Origin: SIG291 sp045543455
Lineage (GTDB): Bacteria; Bacillota; Clostridia; Lachnospirales; Lachnospiraceae
Assembly (NCBI GenBank): GCA_045543455.1
Contig: JAZQMK010000045.1
Location: 1 to 52,987 of the forward strand
Length of the DNA: 52,987 bases
Direction: 5' to 3'
Shown: positions 25,961 through 34,085 of the stretch, piece by piece
Position numbering within the stretch: position 1 is the stretch's first letter
Layout: each line of letters starts with the position of its first letter
The notes under the pieces: generated by a model
Told to the model about the DNA's origin: nothing
The model's database searches: none
What the model saw: the letters and a program-made list of their open reading frames with translations, nothing else
Program-made: the position numbers and the translations under genes

Positions 25961-27913
25961 CTATTCGGAAACCTTTATCTCTTTTATTTCCTTTGTACGT
26001 ATTTCCTTACAGATTTCTTCAACAAATACATCAAGTTTTTTCTGACCTTCATCCCCATTATAACGGCTTCTAACAGATACTAAGCCTTCTGCTTCTTCTT
26101 TTTCACCAACAATAAGCATATAAGGAACTCTGTCAAGTCTTGTTTCTCTAATCTTATAACCGATTTTCTCTGCTCTATGGTCAACAGTTGAATATACTCC
26201 ATTATTCTTTAATGTTTCATTAACCTTGTCCGCATATTCTCTGTATTTTTCTGAAATAGGTAATACTCTTACCTGTTCTGGACAAAGCCATGTTGGGAAA
26301 AGACCTGCGTACTTCTCAATAAGCCATGCTAATGTTCTTTCATAGCAACCCATAGATGTTCTGTGAATAATATAAGGTCTTACCTTTTCACCCTTTTCAT
26401 CAATGTAATACATATCAAACTGTTCTGCTAAAAGAGCATCCCATTGAATTGTAATCATTGTATCTTCCTTGCCATAAACATTTTTAGCATTAATATCTAC
26501 CTTAGGACCATAGAAAGCAGCTTCGCCTACATCCTCTGTAAATGGAATTTCAAGTTCTGTTAAAATATCTCTTATGTGCTGCTGTGTTTCTTCCCAAACT
26601 TCTGGTTCACCGATATATTTTTCCTTATTATCAGGATCCCACTTTGATAAATGATATGTTACATCACTTTCAAGACCTAATGTCTGTAAACAATATTTTG
26701 CAAGTGCTATACAGCCCTTAAACTCTTCTACCATCTGGTCTGGTCTTACAATTAAGTGACCTTCTGAAATAGTAAACTGTCTTACTCTTGTAAGTCCGTG
26801 CATTTCACCGGAATCTTCATTTCTAAATAATGTTGATGTCTCACCATATCTTAATGGTAAATCTCTATATGACTTCTGACTTGCCTTATAAACATAATAT
26901 TGGAAAGGACATGTCATAGGACGAAGTGCAAATACTTCTTTATCCTTTTCTTCATCACCTAATACAAACATACCATCCTTGTAATGATCCCAGTGACCAG
27001 AAATCTTATATAAATCTGACTTCGCCATTAATGGTGTCTTTGTTCTTACATAGCCACGTCTTTCTTCTTCATCTTCAATCCAACGCTGTAATGTCTGAAC
27101 CATTCTTACACCCTTTGGCATAAGTAATGGAAGACCCTGACCTATAACATCAACAGTTGTAAATAATTCCATTTCACGACCTAATTTGTTATGGTCACGA
27201 AGCTTAATATTTTCAAGGTATTCAAGATATTCGTCAAGCTCAGTTTTTTTACTAAATGCAGTACCATAAATTCTTGTAAGCATCTTATTCTTTTCTGAAC
27301 CTCTCCAATATGCACCTGAAGAAGAAATTAGCTTAAACGCTTTGATATTCTTTGTACTCATTAGGTGAGGACCGGCGCAAAGGTCAACAAATTCACCCTG
27401 TCTGTAGAAGGAAATAACTGCATCCTCTGGCAAATCCATAATAAGTTCAACCTTATATGGCTCACCCTTTTCTTCCATAAATTTGATAGCTTCTGCTCTT
27501 GGTAAAGTAAATTTCTCAAGCTCAGCGCCTTCCTTTATAATCTTTTTCATTTCGGCTTCAATCTTATCTAAATCATCTCTTGAGAAAGATTGTGCATCAA
27601 AATCATAATAAAATCCTGTATCTATTGATGGTCCAATTGCTAATTTAGCTTCTGGATATAATCTCTTTACAGCTTCTGCCAAAACGTGTGATGTTGTATG
27701 TCTGTAAGCTGCCTTACCTTTTTCATCATTAAATGTAAGAATGTTTAAAGAACAGTCTTTGTCAACTATCGTTCTTAAATCAACAACCTCTCCATCAACT
27801 TCACCGGCACAAGCCATTCTTGCTAAGCCTTCGCTAATATCTGATGCTATCTCGTAAACAGACATTGCATTTTCATACTCTTTAAATGAGCCATCTTTTA
27901 ATGTTACTTTCAT
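25961..27913 (-). CDS. thrS: Threonyl-tRNA synthetase
   Basis: ThrS charges tRNA-Thr. The 650 residues cover the full enzyme: N-terminal TGS domain (1-62), the editing second additional domain (HTTSHVLAEAVKRLYP and CAGPHLMSTK), the class II catalytic core with zinc ligands (MTCPFQYYVYK, EGHLIVRPDQ, IIHRTSMGCYERTLAWLIE) and the C-terminal anticodon domain. AAAGGAG precedes the ATG. It is controlled by the T-box leader just upstream and lies immediately after the orphan FliD-like gene. Confidence 0.97.
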   Translation of the reverse strand: MKVTLKDGSFKEYENAMSVYEIASDISEGLARMACAGEVDGEVVDLRTIVDKDCSLNILTFNDEKGKAAYRHTTSHVLAEAVKRLYPEAKLAIGPSIDTGFYYDFDAQSFSRDDLDKIEAEMKKIIKEGAELEKFTLPRAEAIKFMEEKGEPYKVELIMDLPEDAVISFYRQGEFVDLCAGPHLMSTKNIKAFKLISSSGAYWRGSEKNKMLTRIYGTAFSKKTELDEYLEYLENIKLRDHNKLGREMELFTTVDVIGQGLPLLMPKGVRMVQTLQRWIEDEEERRGYVRTKTPLMAKSDLYKISGHWDHYKDGMFVLGDEEKDKEVFALRPMTCPFQYYVYKASQKSYRDLPLRYGETSTLFRNEDSGEMHGLTRVRQFTISEGHLIVRPDQMVEEFKGCIALAKYCLQTLGLESDVTYHLSKWDPDNKEKYIGEPEVWEETQQHIRDILTELEIPFTEDVGEAAFYGPKVDINAKNVYGKEDTMITIQWDALLAEQFDMYYIDEKGEKVRPYIIHRTSMGCYERTLAWLIEKYAGLFPTWLCPEQVRVLPISEKYREYADKVNETLKNNGVYSTVDHRAEKIGYKIRETRLDRVPYMLIVGEKEEAEGLVSVRSRYNGDEGQKKLDVFVEEICKEIRTKEIKEIKVSE

Positions 27914-27950
27914 TGTATATTCTCCTTTAAATAAATTTTACTATTTTAAT

Positions 27951-28178
27951 AAAAAAATCCCTTTCTGCATACAAATACAGAAAGGGACGAGTATTCTTAT
28001 TCTCGCGGTTCCACCCTAATTGCTCTCATATTATGAGAACCACTTTTATGATTATAACGGAATCACCGGACCGGATTGGGGCCACTCAGAGGTAGTCTTC
28101 ATATACCCTTTCATAAAGCACTCTCAGCAACGGCTTCTCTCTGTAACTTCCAGATATATTACTCTTCTCTTCAACGTG
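27951..28178 (-). promoter_or_regulatory. T-box leader of thrS (threonine specifier)
   Basis: This untranslated leader senses uncharged tRNA-Thr. On the minus strand it shows a stem I region with AGAGAGAAGCCG, a likely specifier codon ACC (28091-28093, Thr) in GAAGACTACC, the T-box sequence AGGGTGGAACCGCG (28004-28017) and a strong terminator (stem 27958-27967 with 27978-27987, then seven T). The 5' boundary is approximate. Confidence 0.94.
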
Positions 28179-28188
28179 TTATATTAAA

Positions 28189-28908
28189 TTATAAATATGC
28201 ATTATATATATCGCCCATAGAATAATTGTAATTATATGAGCCTGTCTGACCATATGTGTTAGCACGATTAATCTCTGTCTCTGCATTAAAATTAATCATT
28301 GACGCTCTTGCTGATACATTATAAGCGTATGAGCCTGTACCATTAAATAATGTTCTAACATCTGTCATATTAGCCTTTTTAAATTCAGCTTCATCAAATT
28401 TAAGTTTAAAATCAGCATCTATTGTTATACCAGCTTTTTTAAGTAAATTCTCATTAGCCTGTGTAATTCTTATAAGACTTGCCGAATTACTTGCTATGGA
28501 ACTAGTATTACTATCCTCAGTAGCTTCTATGGTAGAATTATAATCATCCACAAATTGCTTAACTGCCTTCGTCACTTTATCCATATCATAATTGCCATCT
28601 TCATCTTTGGCAAACACCGACTTTTTACCTTGCTTAATAAGAGCATCTGCACTCTCTTTAAGTTCATCTGTAGCTTCTCTTATATTCACCAAATCCTTAG
28701 ATGAATCAGCCGAAGTTGAAGTACTAATCTTGGCATCCTCGCCATTCTTAGCATAATATGCTGTAAGAAGTTTCTTATAAGAGCCACTGCGTATACTGTA
28801 ATAATCACTCAAAAAGCTTGTCGTTGATGCATTAGCAGTATTCGATGTGTTATATGATGAAAACAATGTATTAACACCATAACTTCCTATTCCGTAAAAA
28901 TTAGTCAT
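28189..28908 (-). CDS. Orphan FliD-like (flagellar cap C-terminal domain) protein
   Basis: The 239-residue product has no signal peptide or membrane helix. Residues about 105-215 resemble the C-terminal part of FliD, with KQFVDDYNSTIEATE, LLKKAGITIDADFKLKFDEAEFKKA and VRTLFNGTGSYAYNVS, matching the FliD pattern of a yN-rich helix, LGITVD...L.LDe..L and ALF. The N-terminal part is Ser/Thr/Tyr-rich and replaces the usual FliD N-terminal helix and D2-D3 domains. No other flagellar gene is near. GGAG eight bases before ATG supports the start at MTNFYGIG. It could be a FliD-derived exported or cytoplasmic protein; function unknown. Confidence 0.65.
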   Translation of the reverse strand: MTNFYGIGSYGVNTLFSSYNTSNTANASTTSFLSDYYSIRSGSYKKLLTAYYAKNGEDAKISTSTSADSSKDLVNIREATDELKESADALIKQGKKSVFAKDEDGNYDMDKVTKAVKQFVDDYNSTIEATEDSNTSSIASNSASLIRITQANENLLKKAGITIDADFKLKFDEAEFKKANMTDVRTLFNGTGSYAYNVSARASMINFNAETEINRANTYGQTGSYNYNYSMGDIYNAYL

Positions 28909-28992
28909 ATAAATCACTCCATTCTTAATGACTATCAACAATCCATTGTTCTGTAACTATATTATATACCTAAAATACACTTTTTGCAATAC

Positions 28993-29919
28993 CTACATTG
29001 CTTCTATTTCTTCCTTAAAATAATACCATTCTGGCATTAAAAGAACATTTTCACACAATGAATATTTTGCAACAACCAGATAAAATCTGTTACCATTTCC
29101 GGCAAAAGGCAATTGTTCATTACAAACCAATGTATTTGCTATATGTATGCTTTTATCCTCTAAAATTTTTGCTTCATCCTGTGTTTTTACCAGCTCATAA
29201 AATGCATGCGGATCCTGATAATGCTTCATTCCGTCAGTATATGCAATTCTTCGTATTTCATTATTAGGTTTATCGTCACCTAAAAGCACACCAATATGGA
29301 CAGAACCTATTTTCCATATTTTTTCCTGTTCATTAATTACAGACATTGCACTTTCTTTAAAACTATCATATGACGCCTGATATTTAATTGTATCAAATTT
29401 AATACTGTCCAAATGCTTTTCGTATAATTCCTTGTTATGTAGTGACATATTATCGATAAGAATCTTCGACAATTCTTTAGAGCTAACATCCTTGTGCTCA
29501 TAATTAAATTTAACCCGCACCATTTTTTCGCCACGAAGATTCTGATACATTTTAACTACACTAATAGCTATAAGAGCAATAAATAGCGTATATACTACAA
29601 CCCACCACTGCCATGCTGATAACATAATAGCTTCATATTCTTTTCCTTCGAAATAATACATAGGAAATGTGTCGTCGTATTTAGTTCTCATAAACTTTTC
29701 AGTTTCTATATACACTTCTTTTCCGTCTTTTGTTACAAACCTTGCACCAAATGTTTCGTCATATTCTGCAATAACCTTTGTTCCATTTATAACATAATTC
29801 ATTTCAGTAATCAAAGTCATAGTGGTTACTACAAAACACACCACACCTATTACAAATAAAACTATCCATATGGTTATTTCATAAAAAGCTTCTTTAAACT
29901 TATCACTTTTAAAAAACAT
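28993..29919 (-). CDS. Two-helix membrane protein of unknown function, coupled to GH43
   Basis: The 308 residues have helices at about 15-37 and 100-122 with a short outer loop between them, and a soluble C-terminal domain of about 180 residues facing the cytoplasm (motifs VHIGVLLGDDKPNNEIRRI and FYLVVAKYSLCENVLLMPEWY). I recognise no family. The ATG shares one base with the stop of the GH43 gene (TAATG), with GGAG inside that gene, so the two are translated together. That suggests a link to the glycosidase or its regulation, but nothing in the protein proves it. Confidence 0.75.
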   Translation of the reverse strand: MFFKSDKFKEAFYEITIWIVLFVIGVVCFVVTTMTLITEMNYVINGTKVIAEYDETFGARFVTKDGKEVYIETEKFMRTKYDDTFPMYYFEGKEYEAIMLSAWQWWVVVYTLFIALIAISVVKMYQNLRGEKMVRVKFNYEHKDVSSKELSKILIDNMSLHNKELYEKHLDSIKFDTIKYQASYDSFKESAMSVINEQEKIWKIGSVHIGVLLGDDKPNNEIRRIAYTDGMKHYQDPHAFYELVKTQDEAKILEDKSIHIANTLVCNEQLPFAGNGNRFYLVVAKYSLCENVLLMPEWYYFKEEIEAM

Positions 29920-31466
29920 TAAACCACTCCGTTTTCATATTTAAACCAGTCGAAATCTGCTGGTATTCTGCTACCGCAGCCACCATTATTTGCATATATT
30001 CCAACTAAAGTTCCTGTATGTCTCTTAGGATCATCCGGTACTCCTTCATCACATAAGAAAATACAATTTTCTATAGTACCTGCTAGTATCCACTGTGAAT
30101 TATCATAGCTATAGTAGAAGCTTCTTGTAAGATTTTTAACTACAACCTTTAAATATATTGCTGTTTCTTTTATATTGTCAATCGATGCAAGTACTTCTTC
30201 GCCGTGATTACGATTAATAACCAGCATAAGCTTTCTTCCACCTTCATAGCAAAGGCTAAATCTTGCATAGGTTGCAGTACTGTAATAACAGGTAAGACCT
30301 GCCTGTTCTCCATCCTTATTAGGATAAAACTCTAACTTTGTACTTGCTGTATAAGCTAATTCCTCTTCTCTTCTTACTAGCGTATTCTTAGCTCTGATTT
30401 CATCTAAGGTGCCATCTAAAGTCCATAATCTAAAATAACCTTTTCGTTCATCTAAAGACCATGAACCATTTGCAGGATTTCTTACAAATTCCCACTCTAA
30501 ATTAAGCTTGTCACTATCAAAATCATCAAAATAATTTTTCTGATACTCTACCTGTGGTAAATCAGGAGCAAGCTGCTCTTTACTTGGTCCCTTTCCTTCA
30601 TTTACAACAAACCAATCATCCTCTGTAAATCTTACCGGGTCAAGTGCAGATTCTCTTCCTATGGTTGTATATGCTCCACCATTGTATCTGCCACAAAGAT
30701 AATACATCCACCAGTTACCGTCTGCTGCCTGTACTAATTTGCCATGGCCTGCTCTTTGAATCTGTTCATCAGGATTTAACTGACGCATTACAGGATTGTA
30801 TGGTGATGGTTCATATTCACCAAATAAAGTCTTTGAACGTGCTACATTAACTCCATGACCCGGACCTGTACCACCTTCTGCAAGAATCGCATAATAATAG
30901 CCATCCTTCTTTAAAATATGTGGTCCTTCAGGACATCTCTCACCAGTACCTGCCCAAAGTGTTATTGGTTCACCCATAACCTGACTGCCATCATCACTTA
31001 AAGGTACAGCTCTTGCTCCTGGTGCAATAATCATATAGTGTTTGCCATCATCATCAATAAAATGTGATGGATCAATATTATCTACTTCTAAAAAAACAGG
31101 CTTAGAATATGGTCCTTCTGGTTTATCTGACCAAACCATAAGCTGTCTTCTAAGAACATTATTATCTCTCTTACCATCACCATTTAATCTAAGTGTGGCA
31201 TATATATAAAATTTACCATCATGATACGATATATCAGGAGCCCAAATTCCATGGGAATCCTTTATTGCTGACAAATCAAGATATTCATTATTAGTAATTG
31301 CATGACCTATAACTTCCCAATGCACCATATCTTTAGAATGTGAAATTGGTATAGCCGGAAAATATTGAAACGATGAATTAACCATATAATAATCTTCACC
31401 AACTCTTATTACAGACGGATCTGGAAAAAATCCTCTTTGAACAGGGTTATTGTATACATTTGCCAT
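29919..31466 (-). CDS. GH43-family glycosidase (beta-xylosidase/arabinofuranosidase type)
   Basis: The 515 residues form a five-bladed propeller (about 1-300) and a C-terminal beta-sandwich typical of GH43 xylosidases (about 310-510). Catalytic residues are visible: Asp 16 in FFPDPSV as base, Asp 132 in NIDPSHF as pKa modulator and Glu 180 in CPEGPHI as acid. There is no signal peptide, so it works on imported oligosaccharides such as xylo- or arabino-oligosaccharides. AAGGAGG precedes the ATG. It lies divergent from a PAP2-like gene and is coupled to the membrane protein downstream. Substrate cannot be fixed from sequence. Confidence 0.92.
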   Translation of the reverse strand: MANVYNNPVQRGFFPDPSVIRVGEDYYMVNSSFQYFPAIPISHSKDMVHWEVIGHAITNNEYLDLSAIKDSHGIWAPDISYHDGKFYIYATLRLNGDGKRDNNVLRRQLMVWSDKPEGPYSKPVFLEVDNIDPSHFIDDDGKHYMIIAPGARAVPLSDDGSQVMGEPITLWAGTGERCPEGPHILKKDGYYYAILAEGGTGPGHGVNVARSKTLFGEYEPSPYNPVMRQLNPDEQIQRAGHGKLVQAADGNWWMYYLCGRYNGGAYTTIGRESALDPVRFTEDDWFVVNEGKGPSKEQLAPDLPQVEYQKNYFDDFDSDKLNLEWEFVRNPANGSWSLDERKGYFRLWTLDGTLDEIRAKNTLVRREEELAYTASTKLEFYPNKDGEQAGLTCYYSTATYARFSLCYEGGRKLMLVINRNHGEEVLASIDNIKETAIYLKVVVKNLTRSFYYSYDNSQWILAGTIENCIFLCDEGVPDDPKRHTGTLVGIYANNGGCGSRIPADFDWFKYENGVV

Positions 31467-31478
31467 ATAAATTCCTCC

Positions 31479-31507
31479 TTGCGTATATATTTAAAAAATG
31501 CTATAAT
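31479..31507 (+). promoter_or_regulatory. Promoter of the PAP2-like gene
   Basis: TTGCGT (31479-31484) and a perfect TATAAT (31502-31507) are 17 bases apart, 28 bases before the start codon. Confidence 0.7.
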
Positions 31508-31535
31508 TCTTCTTAACACTTTATGGAGGTTACTT

Positions 31536-32168
31536 ATGAAAGACTTTTTTAAAAAATACGGTCACATTGGATTTTTCTTATATCTTCTCATATACCTGCC
31601 ATGGTTTATGTGGTTAGAACAGCATGTTACTACTGATTATAATATAATACATATCCCATTTGATGACAAGATACCTTTTATCGAAATTTTTATAGTTCCT
31701 TACCTTTTATGGTTCCCTTATGTAGCATTGGCTTACATTTATTTCTTTTTAAAGGACAAAAAATTATTTATCAAGATGGGAGCATTCCTTACAATCGGTA
31801 TGACATTCTTTTTGTTGTTGTGTACTGTATATCCAAACGGTCTTCCAACCGATTTTAGACCTGACTTTAGTACAATAACAAGGGATAATATTTTCCTTGA
31901 TTTAGTTAAGCAATTGTACTCAACGGATACATCAACAAATGTAATACCAAGTATCCATGTATTTAACTCCTTAGGAGTTCAGATTGCCATTTTAAAACAT
32001 GAAGGTTTTAAACACTCCAAGATAATTAAGATTTCAACCACAATACTTTGCATACTTATATGCTTCGCAACAGTATTTTTAAAGCAACATTCGGTACTTG
32101 ATGTAATTGCAGCAATTGCATTAGCTGCAGTGCTATATCCGTTGATATTTAGATTGAAAAAAAGCTGA
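31536..32168 (+). CDS. PAP2-superfamily membrane phosphatase-like protein
   Basis: The product (210 residues) has about six membrane helices. The motifs NVIPSIHVFNSL and KQHSVLDVIAA correspond to the second and third PAP2 phosphatase signatures, each with a catalytic-type histidine. The layout is like the PAP2_3/inositolphosphotransferase subgroup rather than the soluble acid phosphatases. The likely role is dephosphorylation or transfer on a membrane lipid head group. The start is the ATG six bases after GGAGG; the frame extends upstream without a site. It is followed directly by the remnant of an XRE regulator. Confidence 0.85.
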   Translation: MKDFFKKYGHIGFFLYLLIYLPWFMWLEQHVTTDYNIIHIPFDDKIPFIEIFIVPYLLWFPYVALAYIYFFLKDKKLFIKMGAFLTIGMTFFLLLCTVYPNGLPTDFRPDFSTITRDNIFLDLVKQLYSTDTSTNVIPSIHVFNSLGVQIAILKHEGFKHSKIIKISTTILCILICFATVFLKQHSVLDVIAAIALAAVLYPLIFRLKKS

Positions 32169-32401
32169 GATATATTAAAAATAGCCGATTATCAAATTGG
32201 GAAAATGGTGAAAATAATCCCCCCGCAGATATAATCGGCAAAATATGTTCAGCTTTAGATGTTTCAGCAAGTGAACTACTTGGATTAAAACTAACAAAAG
32301 ATGAATTGAGTAGTGAAGATCGTAGAATTATAGAAGCTTATAAAACAAAAACAGAGATGCAACATGCCATAAAAGTACTATTAGGTATAGAAATTTCGTA
32401 A
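32153..32401 (+). pseudogene. 5'-truncated XRE-family regulator remnant
   Basis: Read in frame to the TAA at 32399-32401, this gives SRLSNWENGENNPPADIIGK, then ICSALDVSASELLGL and about 37 more residues. That is the recognition helix and everything after it of a Cro/C1-type regulator. There is no start codon or ribosome site, and a TAG stop blocks the frame just before 32153. The missing N-terminal half-HTH suggests a deletion that brought it next to the PAP2-like gene, whose end it overlaps in another frame. The rest of 32402-32541 holds only the toxin-antitoxin terminator. Confidence 0.75.
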
Positions 32402-32435
32402 ATTTAATACAATCTTAGCGATTATAACACATATT

Positions 32436-32493
32436 AAAAACACACCAGTTGAGGTGAAAAAGTTAAACTTTTAGGCATACCTTTAACTGGTGT
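32436..32493 (-). terminator. Long hairpin terminator of the toxin-antitoxin pair
   Basis: ACACCAGTT (32442-32450) pairs with AACTGGTGT (32485-32493), with inner AGGT/ACCT and AAAAGT/ACTTTT pairing. Five T residues follow on the minus strand. Confidence 0.6.
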
Positions 32494-32541
32494 ATGTTTA
32501 TTAAGCTTTGATTATGATTTAGAATTATGCCAATAACACGC

Positions 32542-32859
32542 TTAAACGTTTCGTAGCCTTGCCTCAATATCCGACGAAGTGTACAAAACATTAGTTACAA
32601 TAACCTTATCATCACAAATTGTATAAAATACTGAATAATTATCTACAAGTAGTCTTCTTAATCTCAGTCGTTTTTCTGGTTCAGATTCCATAATTTTAAA
32701 ACGTTCTGGTAATGTATCTAACATCAATATTTCATTGGCAATTCGATTATATTGCCTCATTGCATTTTCAGGTGAAAGCAATTCTATAGCAATATAATTA
32801 TATATCTCCTCCATATCTCGTAATGCTTCCCTTGTAATCTCCACCCTATATTTCTTCAT
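32542..32859 (-). CDS. RelE/ParE-family toxin of a type II toxin-antitoxin pair
   Basis: The 105 residues fit the RelE/ParE fold: YRVEITREALRDMEEIYNYI at the N-terminus, SPENAMRQYNRI helix, FKIMESEPEKRLRLRRLLVDNYSVFYTI and a late strand VIVTNVLYTSSDIEARL. Such toxins cut mRNA on the ribosome (RelE) or poison gyrase (ParE); which applies here is not clear from sequence. The ATG shares a base with the antitoxin stop (TGATG), so translation is coupled. Confidence 0.9.
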   Translation of the reverse strand: MKKYRVEITREALRDMEEIYNYIAIELLSPENAMRQYNRIANEILMLDTLPERFKIMESEPEKRLRLRRLLVDNYSVFYTICDDKVIVTNVLYTSSDIEARLRNV

Positions 32860-33161
32860 CAGTACCTCTCTCTAAATGTAGCAAATGCACTGGCTGCTTC
32901 TTCAACATTTCCCTTCGCAATATCTGCATAACCTTTTTCTAGTTTTTGATGTATCTGTGATGCAGACATCATATCTGCATTTACAGAGTTAGCAGTTTGA
33001 GGTAATACCACAGGAAACGGTATTCCACCCACCAAAGATATTTGTTTCAAATATATATCTATTGCTGTAGCCATTGGTATTCCTAAACTCTCAAGTACAT
33101 TTTCTGCATTTTTTTTCACATCAGGATTTACTCTTAAATTTAATGTTGCTGTCTTTCCCAT
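32859..33161 (-). CDS. DinJ/RelB-family antitoxin
   Basis: The 100-residue product begins with the DinJ/RelB ribbon-helix-helix pattern TATLNLRVNPDVKKNAENVLESLGIPMATAIDIYLKQI and ends with a flexible helical region expected to wrap the toxin. It should neutralise the toxin and repress the pair through the operator upstream. The ATG at 33161 follows GGAGG by seven bases; a ten-codon upstream extension would cover the ribosome site. Confidence 0.92.
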   Translation of the reverse strand: MGKTATLNLRVNPDVKKNAENVLESLGIPMATAIDIYLKQISLVGGIPFPVVLPQTANSVNADMMSASQIHQKLEKGYADIAKGNVEEAASAFATFRERY

Positions 33162-33179
33162 AATAGCACCTCCGTTTTT

Positions 33180-33208
33180 ATTGTAACGCAATTTACGTTA
33201 CGTGTCAA
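33180..33208 (-). promoter_or_regulatory. Promoter and palindromic operator of the toxin-antitoxin pair
   Basis: A perfect TTGACA (33203-33208) and TACAAT (33180-33185) are 17 bases apart on the minus strand. The palindrome GTAACG...CGTTAC (33183-33188, 33196-33201) sits between and over these boxes, as expected for autorepression by the antitoxin. Confidence 0.8.
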
Positions 33209-33228
33209 TCAATTTACAATATAATTCA

Positions 33229-33282
33229 CCTCTTTTTATTTACCTTTTCAAACTAAACACAAGCGTGGTAAATAAAAAGAGG
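33229..33282. terminator. Sixteen-pair inverted repeat after kduD
   Basis: CCTCTTTTTATTTACC (33229-33244) pairs perfectly with 33267-33282 across a 22-base loop. It follows the kduD stop on the minus strand but lacks a clean T-run beyond the stem, so termination is probable but not certain. Confidence 0.55.
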
Positions 33283-33303
33283 CGAAATTATGTTTTTATA
33301 TCC

Positions 33304-34065
33304 TTATCTTGCCAACCATCCACCATCTACGGCGACAGTAAAGCCATTTACATATTCTGATGCACTTGATGCAAGCCACACTACAGCTCCCATCATATCT
33401 TCTGGTGTTCCCCAACGTCCTGCAGGGATTCTCTCAATAATATCATTGCTTCTGTCTTCATCGTTACGAAGCTGAGTTGTATTATTAGTTGCCATATAAC
33501 CTGGTGCGATTGCATTTACATTAATGTTGTACCCTGCCCATTCATTTGCAAGAGACTTTGTAATTCCCATTACAGCACTTTTACTTGCCGCATATGCTGG
33601 AACTCTTATTCCTCCCTGATATGAAAGCATAGATGCGATATTAATAATCTTACCGCCACTTTCCTGCTTAATATACTGCTTTGCAAATGCCTGACTTAAG
33701 AAAAACACCATTTTCTCGTTGATATTTACAACTTTATCCCAGTCTGCTTCTGTGTATTCAAGAGAATCTTCTCTTACAATAACACCTGCATTGTTAACTA
33801 AAATATCAACTCTTCCAAATATATTAAGGCTTTCTTCTACAATATAATCTATCACAGAAGTTGAAGATAAATCTGCTTTTATTGCTGCAAATGTGCCACC
33901 AAATTCATCTATAAGACTCTTTGTTTCTTCACAATCTCTTCTTGCAACACCAATAACTTTTGCTCCTGCCTGTGCTAAAGCAACACTCATACCCTGACCT
34001 AAACCAGTATTAGCTCCAGTTACTACTGCCACCTTACCGTCTAGTTTAAATTTATCAAGTATCAT
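33304..34065 (-). CDS. kduD: 2-deoxy-D-gluconate 3-dehydrogenase / 2-dehydro-3-deoxy-D-gluconate 5-dehydrogenase KduD
   Basis: The 253 residues equal the usual KduD length. It is a short-chain dehydrogenase with the NAD(P) loop VVTGANTGLGQG, NNAG strand, catalytic Ser in NIASMLSYQGG and YAASKSAV with the Tyr-Lys pair, and the family end PEDMMGAVVWLASSAS...VDGGWLAR. KduD reduces the 2,5-diketo sugar formed from unsaturated galacturonate, so it belongs to the same pectin route as GH105. GGAGG lies before ATG at 34065. It is the last of argS-CPBP-GT2-kduD, with 20 bases after the GT2 gene; its usual partner kduI is not in the window. Confidence 0.92.
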   Translation of the reverse strand: MILDKFKLDGKVAVVTGANTGLGQGMSVALAQAGAKVIGVARRDCEETKSLIDEFGGTFAAIKADLSSTSVIDYIVEESLNIFGRVDILVNNAGVIVREDSLEYTEADWDKVVNINEKMVFFLSQAFAKQYIKQESGGKIINIASMLSYQGGIRVPAYAASKSAVMGITKSLANEWAGYNINVNAIAPGYMATNNTTQLRNDEDRSNDIIERIPAGRWGTPEDMMGAVVWLASSASEYVNGFTVAVDGGWLAR

Positions 34066-34085
34066 ATTTTCCTCCAAAATGTATA

